Shown here: positions 31,059-38,124 of the stretch, piece by piece | Layout of the letters: each line of letters opens with the position of its first letter | Numbering within the stretch: position 1 is the stretch's first letter | Assembly: GCF_030811835.1 (NCBI RefSeq) | Contig: NZ_JAUSRO010000004.1 | Location: 62,001-126,000 of the forward strand | Direction: 5' to 3' | DNA: 64,000 nucleotides | From: Variovorax ginsengisoli | GTDB taxonomy: Bacteria > Pseudomonadota > Gammaproteobacteria > Burkholderiales > Burkholderiaceae_C | Translations under genes and position numbers: made by a program | Notes under the pieces: generated by a model | Database searches by the model: none | Told to the model about the DNA's origin: nothing | What the model saw: only the letters and a program-made list of their open reading frames with translations

Positions 31059-31110
31059 AAAATAAGCTGCCAGGAGCTGCATTAAATTTTTCCGTAGATT
31101 GTGAGCAGAA

Positions 31111-31291
31111 CTGCGGCGGGTTGGCCAGGTAACGCAGGCCGACGCGCGGAAAGCGGCGCAGGCCGGGGATGATCGTGGGGCGCAACTCAGCCACCAACGC
31201 GTCGAAGGCAGAGTCGGAGTGGGCTTCGACTTTGAAGGCCTTGATGGCGTGCAGGCACTTTACGGTTCGGCCGGTACAACGCCTCAGTCAC
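31111..31291 (-). pseudogene. ParE/RelE-type toxin remnant, frameshifted and truncated
   Basis: Directly after the Phd/YefM gene, a GTG at 31291 overlaps its stop and opens MTEALYRP..., but the toxin-like sequence continues in another frame: VKCLHAIKAFKVEAHSDS, then AFDALVAELRPTIIPGLRR, then FPRVGLRYLANPPQ. The FPR.G..YLANPPQ stretch is typical of ParE-like toxins of this group. After PPQ the homology stops at about 31,111, where the AT-rich island begins, so the C-terminal half is missing. A frameshift near the start plus the truncation means the toxin is inactive. Family assignment rests on memory of related sequences. Confidence 0.55.
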
Positions 31292-31610
31292 GCTTCTTGG
31301 CAGGCTTGGTGGGGCTGGCTTTCTTGGCCGTACGTTGCTGAAGCTTGGTAAGCGCCTGATCGGCTTCGAAGGTGTGGCCTGCCGATATATCGGCTAGGCC
31401 GCGCTTGGCGTCGTCAATCAGGAGCAGGTGAATACGCTCGCGTTCGAGGCGGTGGTAATAGTCCAGCCGGTCGGCACCGATCAGGGCGACGTAGCTTTCA
31501 CCGTTCTTGGTGATGATCTTCTCGGCGCCCGCCTTGGCCTGGTCCGCCAACTCGGACAAGTTGGCCCGGGCCTGCGTGAATGCAACGACATCACTGGACG
31601 CGAATCCCAT
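31284..31610 (-). CDS. Phd/YefM-family antitoxin
   Basis: 108 residues. The Phd/YefM N-terminus is clear: VVAFTQARANLSELADQAKAGAEKIITKNGESYVALIGADRLDYY. The C-terminal tail is Lys-rich (KKASPTKPAKKRD). It would bind its toxin and repress the operon. The paired toxin downstream is broken, so this is an orphan antitoxin in its present form. Confidence 0.85.
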   Translation of the reverse strand: MGFASSDVVAFTQARANLSELADQAKAGAEKIITKNGESYVALIGADRLDYYHRLERERIHLLLIDDAKRGLADISAGHTFEADQALTKLQQRTAKKASPTKPAKKRD

Positions 31611-31767
31611 GGCGGCTCTCCGAAAGAAGTGGATGACAGAGTTCTGTGCAGCCTATCTGAACAGCGCAGACAACTCTCCAGGTGGCTTCAGGCCAAACTT
31701 CCTTGCTCGACGCGCGACGATGTGTCTAACAGTTCCTGTTGCCGGCCTGTGCGACGGTGCTCTCGCC

Positions 31768-32391
31768 TCAGCCGATCCACTCGCGCCAGGACACGTCGCC
31801 TCGCACCCCACGCTCAACTTCGTCGAGTCGACGGGCAAAGATCGCCCAGCGACCTTCCCCGCCGAACTCCGCGTGAAGCGACTTCACGAAGCGGCTCGCA
31901 TGATCGAGCTCGTTCTGGCTGAGGTACCAACCGAAGACGCGTTCGTACTGCGCGAGCTTGCGGCCCGCGAGATGCGCAATCGCGGCCTGTGGCGTCGTCA
32001 GGCCATCGAGCATGTCGAGCAGCGCGGTGACATCGCGTGCGATCTCCGCGCCCAGGGCGTCGCCATCCGTGTCCAAGGTGACGTCGTATTCCCGTCGAGC
32101 GCCGGGGTTGGCGTCGTTCGGTCGCAGGCGCACATGACACGACGGCTCGCCGGGGTCTTCGACGAGGGGATCGCCGATCACCGCGTCGAGCGCGGGGAGG
32201 TACACGGACCCGTTGATGTAGAACCGCGCCGCGAGCGCACCGTTGCGCTTGCTGCGCTCTACATTGACGACCTGTGTGGCCTCTGCCAGTCGGCGCTGGA
32301 AGGTCGAACCCGCAGATGTGAATCCTCGGGCGGTCAAGAAAGGCTTCAGGTGGGTTCGAACGACTGCGGCGATCAGCTTCGATGGCGTCAT
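31768..32391 (-). CDS. DUF4304 domain-containing protein
   Basis: 207 residues from the ATG at 32391, which begins MTPSKLIAAVVRTHLKPFLTARGFTSAGSTFQR, the usual DUF4304 N-terminus, followed by VVNVERSKRNGALAARFYINGSVYLP. Longer in-frame reading upstream is Arg-rich and not part of the family. DUF4304 has no established role; members are often found in accessory regions. It stands alone between two toxin-antitoxin genes. The 157 bp to the Phd/YefM gene hold nothing that I recognise. Confidence 0.75.
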   Translation of the reverse strand: MTPSKLIAAVVRTHLKPFLTARGFTSAGSTFQRRLAEATQVVNVERSKRNGALAARFYINGSVYLPALDAVIGDPLVEDPGEPSCHVRLRPNDANPGARREYDVTLDTDGDALGAEIARDVTALLDMLDGLTTPQAAIAHLAGRKLAQYERVFGWYLSQNELDHASRFVKSLHAEFGGEGRWAIFARRLDEVERGVRGDVSWREWIG

Positions 32392-32522
32392 GGGCGTAAA
32401 GAATAAGCCAGCGGCGCGCGCCCTGCGATCACGCCGTTCAACGGCTTCCCGGGCGCGTCTGCATCGACAAGCCAACCACTGAGCCCGTCACGCACCCTCG
32501 TGCTGGGCAGCGTCGCACTGTC

Positions 32523-32548
32523 TATAATTCCTTACCTGACGTAAGGAG
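32523..32548 (+). promoter_or_regulatory. -10 element and operator palindrome of the AbrB/PIN pair
   Basis: TATAAT at 32523-32528 is a perfect -10; no clear -35 is seen. CCTTAC-CTGAC-GTAAGG (32530-32546) is a perfect 6-bp-arm palindrome directly downstream and overlaps the ribosome site AAGGAG (32543-32548) of the antitoxin gene. An AbrB-type antitoxin bound here would block both transcription start and translation, which fits autoregulation. Confidence 0.6.
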
Positions 32549-32553
32549 AGCAA

Positions 32554-32805
32554 ATGGCCATCGCTACGCTGACCAGCAAAGGGCAGATCACCTTGCCCAT
32601 GTCCGTGCGCAAGGCGCTCGGACTCCGCCCGGGCGCCAAGTTGGATTTCATCGCCCAGGACGATGGATTCAAGGTGGTTGCGCTCGACACGCATGTCTCC
32701 ACGCTCAAGGGCCGCTTTGCCGGGCGTGTGGCCAGGCCCGTCAGCCTCGAAGCCATGGATCAGGCCATCGCCGATGCGGCTTCGTCCGGGCACCGCAAAC
32801 CGTAG
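32554..32805 (+). CDS. AbrB/MazE/SpoVT-type antitoxin
   Basis: 83 residues. A swapped-hairpin DNA-binding domain spans residues 1-48 with the family core TLTSKGQITLPMSVRKALGLRPGAKLDF. AAGGAG lies five bases upstream of the ATG. The C-terminal part (STLKGRFAGRVARPVSLEAMDQAIADAA) would wrap the toxin. It precedes a PIN-domain gene by 16 bp, a VapBC-type pair. Confidence 0.9.
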   Translation: MAIATLTSKGQITLPMSVRKALGLRPGAKLDFIAQDDGFKVVALDTHVSTLKGRFAGRVARPVSLEAMDQAIADAASSGHRKP

Positions 32806-32821
32806 CATTGAGAGCGCGCTC

Positions 32822-33229
32822 ATGATCGGTCTCGATACCAACGTGCTGGTGCGCTATCTGGCACAAGACGACGCCAAGCAGTCGGCTGTCGCCACGCGCT
32901 TCATAGAAACCCAACTCAACGAACGCACACCGGGCTTCATCAGCCTGGTCGTGCTGGTGGAGGTTTGCTGGGTGCTCGAGCGGCTTTATGCAGCGACGGT
33001 CAAAGAGATCGGTGAGATGGTGAACGACCTGCTCAGCACGCCGAACTTTCATCTGCAACACCGCGAGGCGGTACAGGAGGCTGCGCAACTGCTGCTCACG
33101 CAGAAGACCAAGGGCTCCGGCTTCGCCGACTTGCTGACTGCACAGATCGCATTGAACGAAGGTTGCACTTCGATCGTGAGCTTCGACCGGGGTGCCGTTC
33201 GGAACGCCGGCATGACCCTTCTCAGCTGA
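32822..33229 (+). CDS. PIN-domain toxin (VapC-like)
   Basis: 135 residues. The PIN acidic residues are all present: Asp5 (MIGLDTNVLVRYL), Glu47 (VLVEVCWVL), Asp103 (FADLLTAQIA) and Asp122 (SFDRGA). VapC toxins are Mg-dependent RNases that cut tRNA or rRNA. It follows the AbrB antitoxin by 16 bp. Appears intact and functional. Confidence 0.9.
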   Translation: MIGLDTNVLVRYLAQDDAKQSAVATRFIETQLNERTPGFISLVVLVEVCWVLERLYAATVKEIGEMVNDLLSTPNFHLQHREAVQEAAQLLLTQKTKGSGFADLLTAQIALNEGCTSIVSFDRGAVRNAGMTLLS

Positions 33230-33291
33230 CGCGGCACCAATGCAAGAGGTCCGATATCAGGCGATATCGAACCGATCCAGCTCCATCACCT

Positions 33292-33387
33292 TCACTCCAG
33301 CCGCAGCTGCTTGGGCCACCAGTCGCCGTTCTGGGTGCGGGCGCCACTGGCCTGCTGGTGGAAGGGGCGCTTCGCTTCGGTGGTCAT
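33292..33387 (-). pseudogene. katG: katG N-terminal remnant
   Basis: An ATG at 33387 opens MTTEAKRPFHQQASG, then ARTQNGDWWPKQLRLE and a TGA. This is the N-terminus of bifunctional catalase-peroxidase KatG (MTTEAKCPF...NRDWWPNQLRL in typical members). A normal KatG runs for about 720 residues and would continue LLHQHSSKSNPM; here homology ends after LRLE. So only about 31 codons remain. It lies in the 315-bp gap between the PIN gene and the MKP-repeat gene. Confidence 0.72.
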
Positions 33388-33544
33388 GAGTACCGGCCAG
33401 ACCCATCGGTGTCGACCTACACGGGCTGTGGCTCCCGTCGACGGCGAACACGGCCGCTCGCGGCTCAGCATTGCTGAGCCTGCCCTTCGAACGCAGCGCC
33501 GCCTGAGCCGCCCCATTCAACCGGAACGAAACAGAGAGATATCC

Positions 33545-33598
33545 ATGAAACCGATGAAGCCGATGAAGCCGATGAAGCCCATGGCGCCGATGAAGGCC
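33545..33598 (+). repeat. 9-bp tandem repeat in the MKP gene
   Basis: Six near-identical 9-bp units of the form ATGAARCCS encode Met-Lys-Pro. Each unit also begins with ATG, so alternative starts are possible. Unit number may vary between strains by slippage without changing frame. Confidence 0.7.
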
Positions 33599-33850
33599 GA
33601 CGACGGCTGGTGGCCGGAAGGGCTGTCGAACCCCAGTTCGAGCGGCGGCCAGAATGGGATGAAGTACGCGTTCTTCCCCGACCAGAAGCGACTGGCGATC
33701 GAGCGCAACGGCCAGGTCGAGCAGTTCGACACCGGCAGCCACCGCATCTCTGGCGTGTCGCAGAGCCAGAGCGGCAACAGCGGCGGCGACCCGGTGTTCT
33801 CGGCGGATGGGGCCGACGTGGTGCTGTCCGACCTTCGCAAGGGGGGCTGA
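33545..33850 (+). CDS. small protein with N-terminal tandem MKP repeats
   Basis: 101 residues. It opens with four MKP units plus a degenerate MAP, then ADDGWWPEGLSNPSSSGGQNGMKYAFFPDQKRL and VEQFDTGSHRISGVSQSQSG. From memory, longer relatives with this body carry a C-terminal SHOCT domain, which is absent here. The weak ribosome site (GAGAGA) precedes the ATG. No signal peptide or membrane segment is seen. Function unknown. The body looks like a small beta-rich domain. Confidence 0.65.
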   Translation: MKPMKPMKPMKPMAPMKADDGWWPEGLSNPSSSGGQNGMKYAFFPDQKRLAIERNGQVEQFDTGSHRISGVSQSQSGNSGGDPVFSADGADVVLSDLRKGG

Positions 33851-33871
33851 GCGCCTGGGTTCGGGCGGCCC

Positions 33872-34975
33872 TCAGCGGCCCAGGTGCTGTCGGCGCCACT
33901 GCCCCGGTGACAGCCCCGACCAGCGCTTGAACGCATGCTGGAAAGCCGACTGGTTGGCGAAGCCCAGCGCCAGCGCAATGTCCGTCAGGCTGCGCTGTGG
34001 CTCCGCCAAGTACTGCTTGGCCTTGGTGTCGCGCACGCCATCGAGCAGCGCACGGTACGTGAGGCCCAGGTCTTCGAGCCGGCCCTGCAGCGTGCGAGGC
34101 GCCATGTCAAGATCGGCAGCCAGCGCGTCGAGGGTCAGGGCTTCGTTGCCCAGGCGATCACGCAGGCGGCGCCGCAGCTTGACCAGCAGGCCCGCCGATT
34201 CGCCGTTCAGCCGCTCCAGCTCGGTCTCCACCTGGTTGCGCAGCATCCCGTTGACGCCGGGGTCGTGCTGGCGCACCGGCAAGGCGAGGTAGTCGGCCGC
34301 ACCTTGCATCTCGGTGACGGGGCTGTGGAAGCTGATGTGACCGCCGAAGCTGCGCTCGTAGGCTGCCGCATCGGCCAACGGTGGCCCCTCGAAGCTCACG
34401 TCGAAACGCAGACCCGGTTCGCCGGTGAGCCAGCGCGCACGCCATGCCCAAGCGCCCATCAGCAGGTGGGCCAGCCTTGCCGAGGCGGTCTCGCCGGTGG
34501 GCAGCAGGCGCAGCGCAAAGTGTCGCTCGTCGACGGTGGACTTGACGCGGTAGACGTTGTGGAACAGGCGCTGAAAGCGCACCAGCAGCGTGCCGACCTC
34601 CGAGATCGACGGGCTGGTCATCAGCGTGAAGCCGAGCGCCCCGCCCTCCCATATCTGCACGAACTCCGACGCCTTGAGGGCCAGGCCCGGGTCTGCGAGG
34701 CGGGTTTGCGCCGCATCGAGCAGCGCGTGGAAGTCTTCGAGCGGGAACGCAGCGACCGTGTCGCCTTGCTCGATGCGCTGGAGCACCGACGCGGCGAAAA
34801 GGCTCGCCGGATCGACCCCCTGTTGGCGCAGATAGGCCAGCACCGAGCGGCAATGGCCGATGTGCACGCTGAGCGGCTGGGCCGGCGGGCGCTCGGCGGC
34901 TGGCTTGCGGGCAACCAGCCTGGGTGCGGCTGGCTCAGCCGGATGTAGCGGAGCGAGGAACTGGGGCTGCGTCAC
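33872..34975 (-). CDS. AraC-family regulator with Arabinose_bd domain
   Basis: About 367 residues from the GTG at 34975 (a TTG at 35035 is an alternative; no ATG exists and no start has a clear ribosome site). The N-terminal domain is of the Arabinose_bd (PF12625) type: HCRSVLAYLRQQGVDPASLFA, VQIWEGGALGFTLMTSPSISE. The C-terminal HTH is LTLDALAADLDMAPRTLQGRLEDLGLTYRALLDGVRDTKAKQYL, then ALALGFANQSAFQHAFKRWSGLSPGQWRRQ. It overlaps the lipase-chaperone gene end and lies downstream of lipase and chaperone, so it may regulate them. Confidence 0.82.
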   Translation of the reverse strand: MTQPQFLAPLHPAEPAAPRLVARKPAAERPPAQPLSVHIGHCRSVLAYLRQQGVDPASLFAASVLQRIEQGDTVAAFPLEDFHALLDAAQTRLADPGLALKASEFVQIWEGGALGFTLMTSPSISEVGTLLVRFQRLFHNVYRVKSTVDERHFALRLLPTGETASARLAHLLMGAWAWRARWLTGEPGLRFDVSFEGPPLADAAAYERSFGGHISFHSPVTEMQGAADYLALPVRQHDPGVNGMLRNQVETELERLNGESAGLLVKLRRRLRDRLGNEALTLDALAADLDMAPRTLQGRLEDLGLTYRALLDGVRDTKAKQYLAEPQRSLTDIALALGFANQSAFQHAFKRWSGLSPGQWRRQHLGR

Positions 34976-36044
34976 GGGCGGCGGAATCCTGGATACGTTG
35001 GATCGTCTCGATTCTGATGCGCTCGGGGCCGGCAAAGGCCTCGTTGCGCAAGGCTTCTACCTGCTGCTGCCGCATGCTGTCGGCGAGCGTAGTGTCGCCA
35101 AGAATCTTCTCACGTTGCTGCAGGTAGGCGGCGACACGACCATCCCAAGCCTGCGTCTGCCGATCCAGCGATTCGAGGCGGTCTGCGGCGTCACGCCCCA
35201 CCAGTTTTTCTCGCACGTCGCGCAGTTCCTGGGGGCTGCCAGTGCGCTGCTGCCACGCGGTGGTCAACGCCTCCAGCGTTTGCACCGTCTCCGACACGTC
35301 CATTTGCTGGCGCACCGCTTCGGGCTGCGTGCCCCGCAGCTCGGCGATGTGCGCGGCCTTCTGCGCGGGTGAGAGGGCCGGGTCGTTCAGGATGCTCATC
35401 TTCGCGAGGCTGTACCGGTCGTACCCCTGCTCTTCGCCGAAGAAGGCCACCACCTCCTCGGGTTGGAAATAGCGGGCGCGCACGAAGGCGACCGCACCCA
35501 GGCGCGCCTGCATGTCGCTGAGCGAGGTGGCACGGCTGCCCGAGAGCACCCGCGAGAGTTCGTCCTTGTAGGCGATGTAGCTGTCGAGCAGTACCAGCGC
35601 CTGCTCTGCGGCGGCGCCTGGCCAGCGGTGCGTGATGTAGGCCCGAATACGCTCGCGCTGGCGCTCGACCGGCTCCTCGCCGCTGGCAGACAGGAAGTAG
35701 TCGAACAGCAGCCGCAGGCCGCGGGTGACCTTCAGTCTGCCGTGTTCGTCGACCTCCAGCTCGCCGCTCACCTCAGTGCCTTGCAGCGAAGCAGGCAGCG
35801 CTTCGAGGCCGGTGTCGGCCGTGGCGGGCGCCGTGTCGACCTCGGTCATGGTGCTGCCAGCGTGCAACCACACCTCAAGGCCACGGGGCGTGGGAGCTGG
35901 CGCCACCGGTGCCCGCTCCGTGCCGCGCCCGCTGGCCCAGACCCACAGCGCCAACGCCAACACCACGGCGAGCCCGGTGATGCAGACAATGAAGCGTCTA
36001 CGCCGCCGCGATGGCGCAGCCTCCACGACCAACAAGTGCCTCAT
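34935..36044 (-). CDS. lifO: lipase secretion chaperone (foldase)
   Basis: 369 residues with one N-terminal membrane anchor (FIVCITGLAVVLALALWVW) after an Arg-rich start, a Pro/Ala-rich linker, and the steric-foldase body. The hallmark motif RxxFDY(F/C)LSAxGE is present as LRLLFDYFLSASGE at about 110-123. The rest is helical with many Gln/Glu residues. It folds the partner lipase in the periplasm before type II secretion. The gene follows the lipase gene by 13 bp, the standard order. Confidence 0.92.
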   Translation of the reverse strand: MRHLLVVEAAPSRRRRRFIVCITGLAVVLALALWVWASGRGTERAPVAPAPTPRGLEVWLHAGSTMTEVDTAPATADTGLEALPASLQGTEVSGELEVDEHGRLKVTRGLRLLFDYFLSASGEEPVERQRERIRAYITHRWPGAAAEQALVLLDSYIAYKDELSRVLSGSRATSLSDMQARLGAVAFVRARYFQPEEVVAFFGEEQGYDRYSLAKMSILNDPALSPAQKAAHIAELRGTQPEAVRQQMDVSETVQTLEALTTAWQQRTGSPQELRDVREKLVGRDAADRLESLDRQTQAWDGRVAAYLQQREKILGDTTLADSMRQQQVEALRNEAFAGPERIRIETIQRIQDSAARDAAPVPRSATSG

Positions 36045-36057
36045 CGCGCCGCTCGCT

Positions 36058-36981
36058 TCACAGACCAGCGAGCTTCAGGCGGTTGGCATGCTGTCGGTAC
36101 AAGGCCACCGGGTCGGTGAAACCCGCGACCCCGAAGAACTGGTTGATCGTGTCGAGGTGGTTCAGCGCGTAGTCGCCGCGGATCACCGCCCCCAGGTAGC
36201 TGTCGCACTGCCCCACCAGGCCGTCGTTGGGCGTGCCCTTGAAGGCCAGCGCCGTGAGGGACAGCGCGGAGTCGCTCGGGTCGATCCCGCTGGTGATCTG
36301 GCTGGTGCCGCTCCACGAGTAGTAGCGCACGCCGTTCACCATCGAAGCGCCCTGGCCGCAGCGCGTCGGGGGCACACCGGCCGGGAAGTTCTTGTTGAAG
36401 TTGGCCGCCCCCTGGGTGGTGAGCGAGGTCAGCACGGCATTGCCGTCCGACGGCAATCCACCGCTGCCGGACAGCAGGTCGATGATCGAGCCAAGACCCG
36501 AGACCACCGCGTTGACCACGGCGTTCGTGAAGGTGCCCGCCGGCGCCGCGCCGGCGATCAGGTCTGCCACTGGCGAGCCGCCCGTGGTGCCGCTGACCGA
36601 GGTGACCGACGCCACCTTGCCGGGCGCCACCGCCGCCACGTAACGGGTCGACTGGTTGCCCTGGCTGTGGCCGACGAGGTTGACCTTGCTGGCGCCCGTG
36701 ATGGCCAGGATGGTGTCGACCTGCTGCAGCAGCTGCTCGCCGCGCACCTCGGACGAATTCACTGCCGAGACCTTGGTCGTATAGACCTTGGCGCCATGGG
36801 ACTGCAGGTCACCCGGGATGCCGTACCAATAGTCGATGCCGGCCGCGGTGTCCCAGCCCAGCAGGCCATGGGCCAGCACGATCGGGTACTTGGTGGCGGC
36901 GTAGGTGTCAGCGGCAGCGACCGGGGCAGCAGCGCCGATGAGTGCGGCCAGCGCCATCGCGCCGAAGAGGGGTCGGTTCAT
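36058..36981 (-). CDS. secreted triacylglycerol lipase (family I.1/I.2)
   Basis: 307 residues with a Sec signal peptide (MNRPLFGAMALAALIGAAAPVAAA). The mature start TKYPIVLAHGLLGWD gives the oxyanion-hole region, and the nucleophile elbow is GHSQG with Ser106. Asp and His come from GIDPSDSAL/GTPNDGLVG and the ALNHLDTINQFFG segment. Two Cys (TRCGQG, GQCDSYLG) match the structural disulphide of Burkholderia/Pseudomonas lipases. Its foldase is encoded just downstream. Confidence 0.92.
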   Translation of the reverse strand: MNRPLFGAMALAALIGAAAPVAAADTYAATKYPIVLAHGLLGWDTAAGIDYWYGIPGDLQSHGAKVYTTKVSAVNSSEVRGEQLLQQVDTILAITGASKVNLVGHSQGNQSTRYVAAVAPGKVASVTSVSGTTGGSPVADLIAGAAPAGTFTNAVVNAVVSGLGSIIDLLSGSGGLPSDGNAVLTSLTTQGAANFNKNFPAGVPPTRCGQGASMVNGVRYYSWSGTSQITSGIDPSDSALSLTALAFKGTPNDGLVGQCDSYLGAVIRGDYALNHLDTINQFFGVAGFTDPVALYRQHANRLKLAGL

Positions 36982-37010
36982 GGTCAGAGTCTCCTGTTGT
37001 TGTCGGGTCT

Positions 37011-37036
37011 ACGGCCCCGGCTTGCGGCGGGGCCGT
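37011..37036. terminator. hairpin between mmsB and lipase
   Basis: ACGGCCCCG (37011-37019) and CGGGGCCGT (37028-37036) form a perfect 9-bp stem with an 8-nt loop. It lies 30 bp upstream of the lipase start and about 150 bp downstream of mmsB, both on the - strand. There is no T-tract, so it could equally be a 5'UTR structure of the lipase mRNA. Confidence 0.4.
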
Positions 37037-37187
37037 CAGGAGCGATGGTGTCGGTCGGCCGAACGCGCGTCTTGCCTGTACGCGCGGATGTTTTGCTCAG
37101 GCGCGTGGAGCCAGGGAAAACCTGGGGCCTGGCCCATGTGTTCAACGGACCCGTGCGAAACGCTGGGCGACCTGGCTTTCAGCTCGG

Positions 37188-38084
37188 TCAGGCCTTCTTC
37201 TGCACCATCTTGATGACGCTGGAAAAGTCCAGCGCGCCGTGGCCGGCCAGGCTGTGGGCGGCATACAGGTTGCGCGCCATCCCGCCCAGCGGCGTCGATG
37301 CGCGCACTGCGGCAGCGTTCTCCTGCGCCAGGCCCAGGTCCTTGAGCATCAGGTCGGTGCCGAAGCCACCGGCGTAGTTCTTCGACGCGGGCGCGGTTTC
37401 CATCACGCCCGGCAGCGGGTTGTACTTTTCCAGCGCCCAGTTGCCGCCCGAACTGCGCCGCATGATCTCCGACAGCACCTTCGGGTCGAGCCCGTTGGCC
37501 ACGCCCAGCGCGATGGCTTCGGAGGTTCCGATCATCAGGATGCCCAGCAGCATGTTGTTGCAGATCTTGGCGGTCTGGCCCGCCCCGGCCGCGCCCGCGT
37601 GGAAGATGTTGGCGCCCATCTTTTCCAGCACCGGGCGCGCGCGTTCGAGGTCGGCCTCGCTGCCGCCGACCATGAAGGTCAGCGTGCCGGCGATGGCGCC
37701 GCCCGTGCCGCCGGACACCGGCGCATCGATGACGGCTACGCCCTTCTTCGCTGCAGCCTCAGCCACCTTGCGCGACGTGGCGGCGGCGATGGTGCTGCTG
37801 TCGATGACCAGGGTGCCGGGCGCGATTTGCTCCAGGATGCCCGGCTGCCCGTCGCTGCCCAAGTAGAGCCCTTCGACGTGCGCGCTGGCCGGCAGCATGC
37901 TGATGACGATCTCGGCGCCGTCGAGCGTGGCCGCCGCCGACGCGGCGATCGGCAGGCCATCGGCTGCGAACTTCGCGCAGGCGTCCTTCGACAGGTCGAA
38001 GGCACTGAGGGTGTGGCCGGCCTTCTGCAGGTTCATGGCCATCGGGCCGCCCATGTTGCCGAGGCCGATGAATGCGATCTTCAT
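37188..38084 (-). CDS. mmsB: 3-hydroxyisobutyrate dehydrogenase
   Basis: 298 residues. The N-terminal Rossmann motif FIGLGNMGGPMAMNLQKAGH at residues 4-23, substrate motif DAPVSGGTGGAIAGTLTFMVGG and the catalytic Lys segment GAGQTAKICNNMLLG are in place. It oxidises 3-hydroxyisobutyrate to methylmalonate semialdehyde with NAD+ in valine breakdown. Last gene of the mmsA-acd-ech-mmsB unit, 40 bp after the hydratase/hydrolase. Confidence 0.95.
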   Translation of the reverse strand: MKIAFIGLGNMGGPMAMNLQKAGHTLSAFDLSKDACAKFAADGLPIAASAAATLDGAEIVISMLPASAHVEGLYLGSDGQPGILEQIAPGTLVIDSSTIAAATSRKVAEAAAKKGVAVIDAPVSGGTGGAIAGTLTFMVGGSEADLERARPVLEKMGANIFHAGAAGAGQTAKICNNMLLGILMIGTSEAIALGVANGLDPKVLSEIMRRSSGGNWALEKYNPLPGVMETAPASKNYAGGFGTDLMLKDLGLAQENAAAVRASTPLGGMARNLYAAHSLAGHGALDFSSVIKMVQKKA

Positions 38085-38124
38085 GTCTTTGTCTCCGTTG
38101 CTTCTTTTGTCGAATGCGTTGTCG

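Larger units (their letters stand above)
27683..31110. mobile_element. AT-rich defence island carrying Hachiman
   Basis: Base composition changes abruptly just upstream of lhr and returns to GC-rich at about 31,110. Two lines counted by hand within it give about 45-52% GC, while flanking genes look near 65-70%. The island holds hamA and hamB only; no integrase or transposase is seen. The right edge falls inside a ParE-like toxin gene. No convincing direct repeat was found at the edges. The left boundary lies within about 30 bp of the lhr start. Confidence 0.65.

Noticed and set aside
31611-31767. Possible gene fragment between the Phd/YefM and DUF4304 genes
   Set aside because: A 61-codon frame on the - strand has no recognisable pattern and runs into the DUF4304 gene.
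31654-33544. Integrase or transposase for the accessory region
   Set aside because: No frame on either strand shows integrase, recombinase or DDE-transposase motifs.
33545-33598. CRISPR-like repeat
   Set aside because: Unit is 9 bp, in frame and coding for Met-Lys-Pro, with no spacers.
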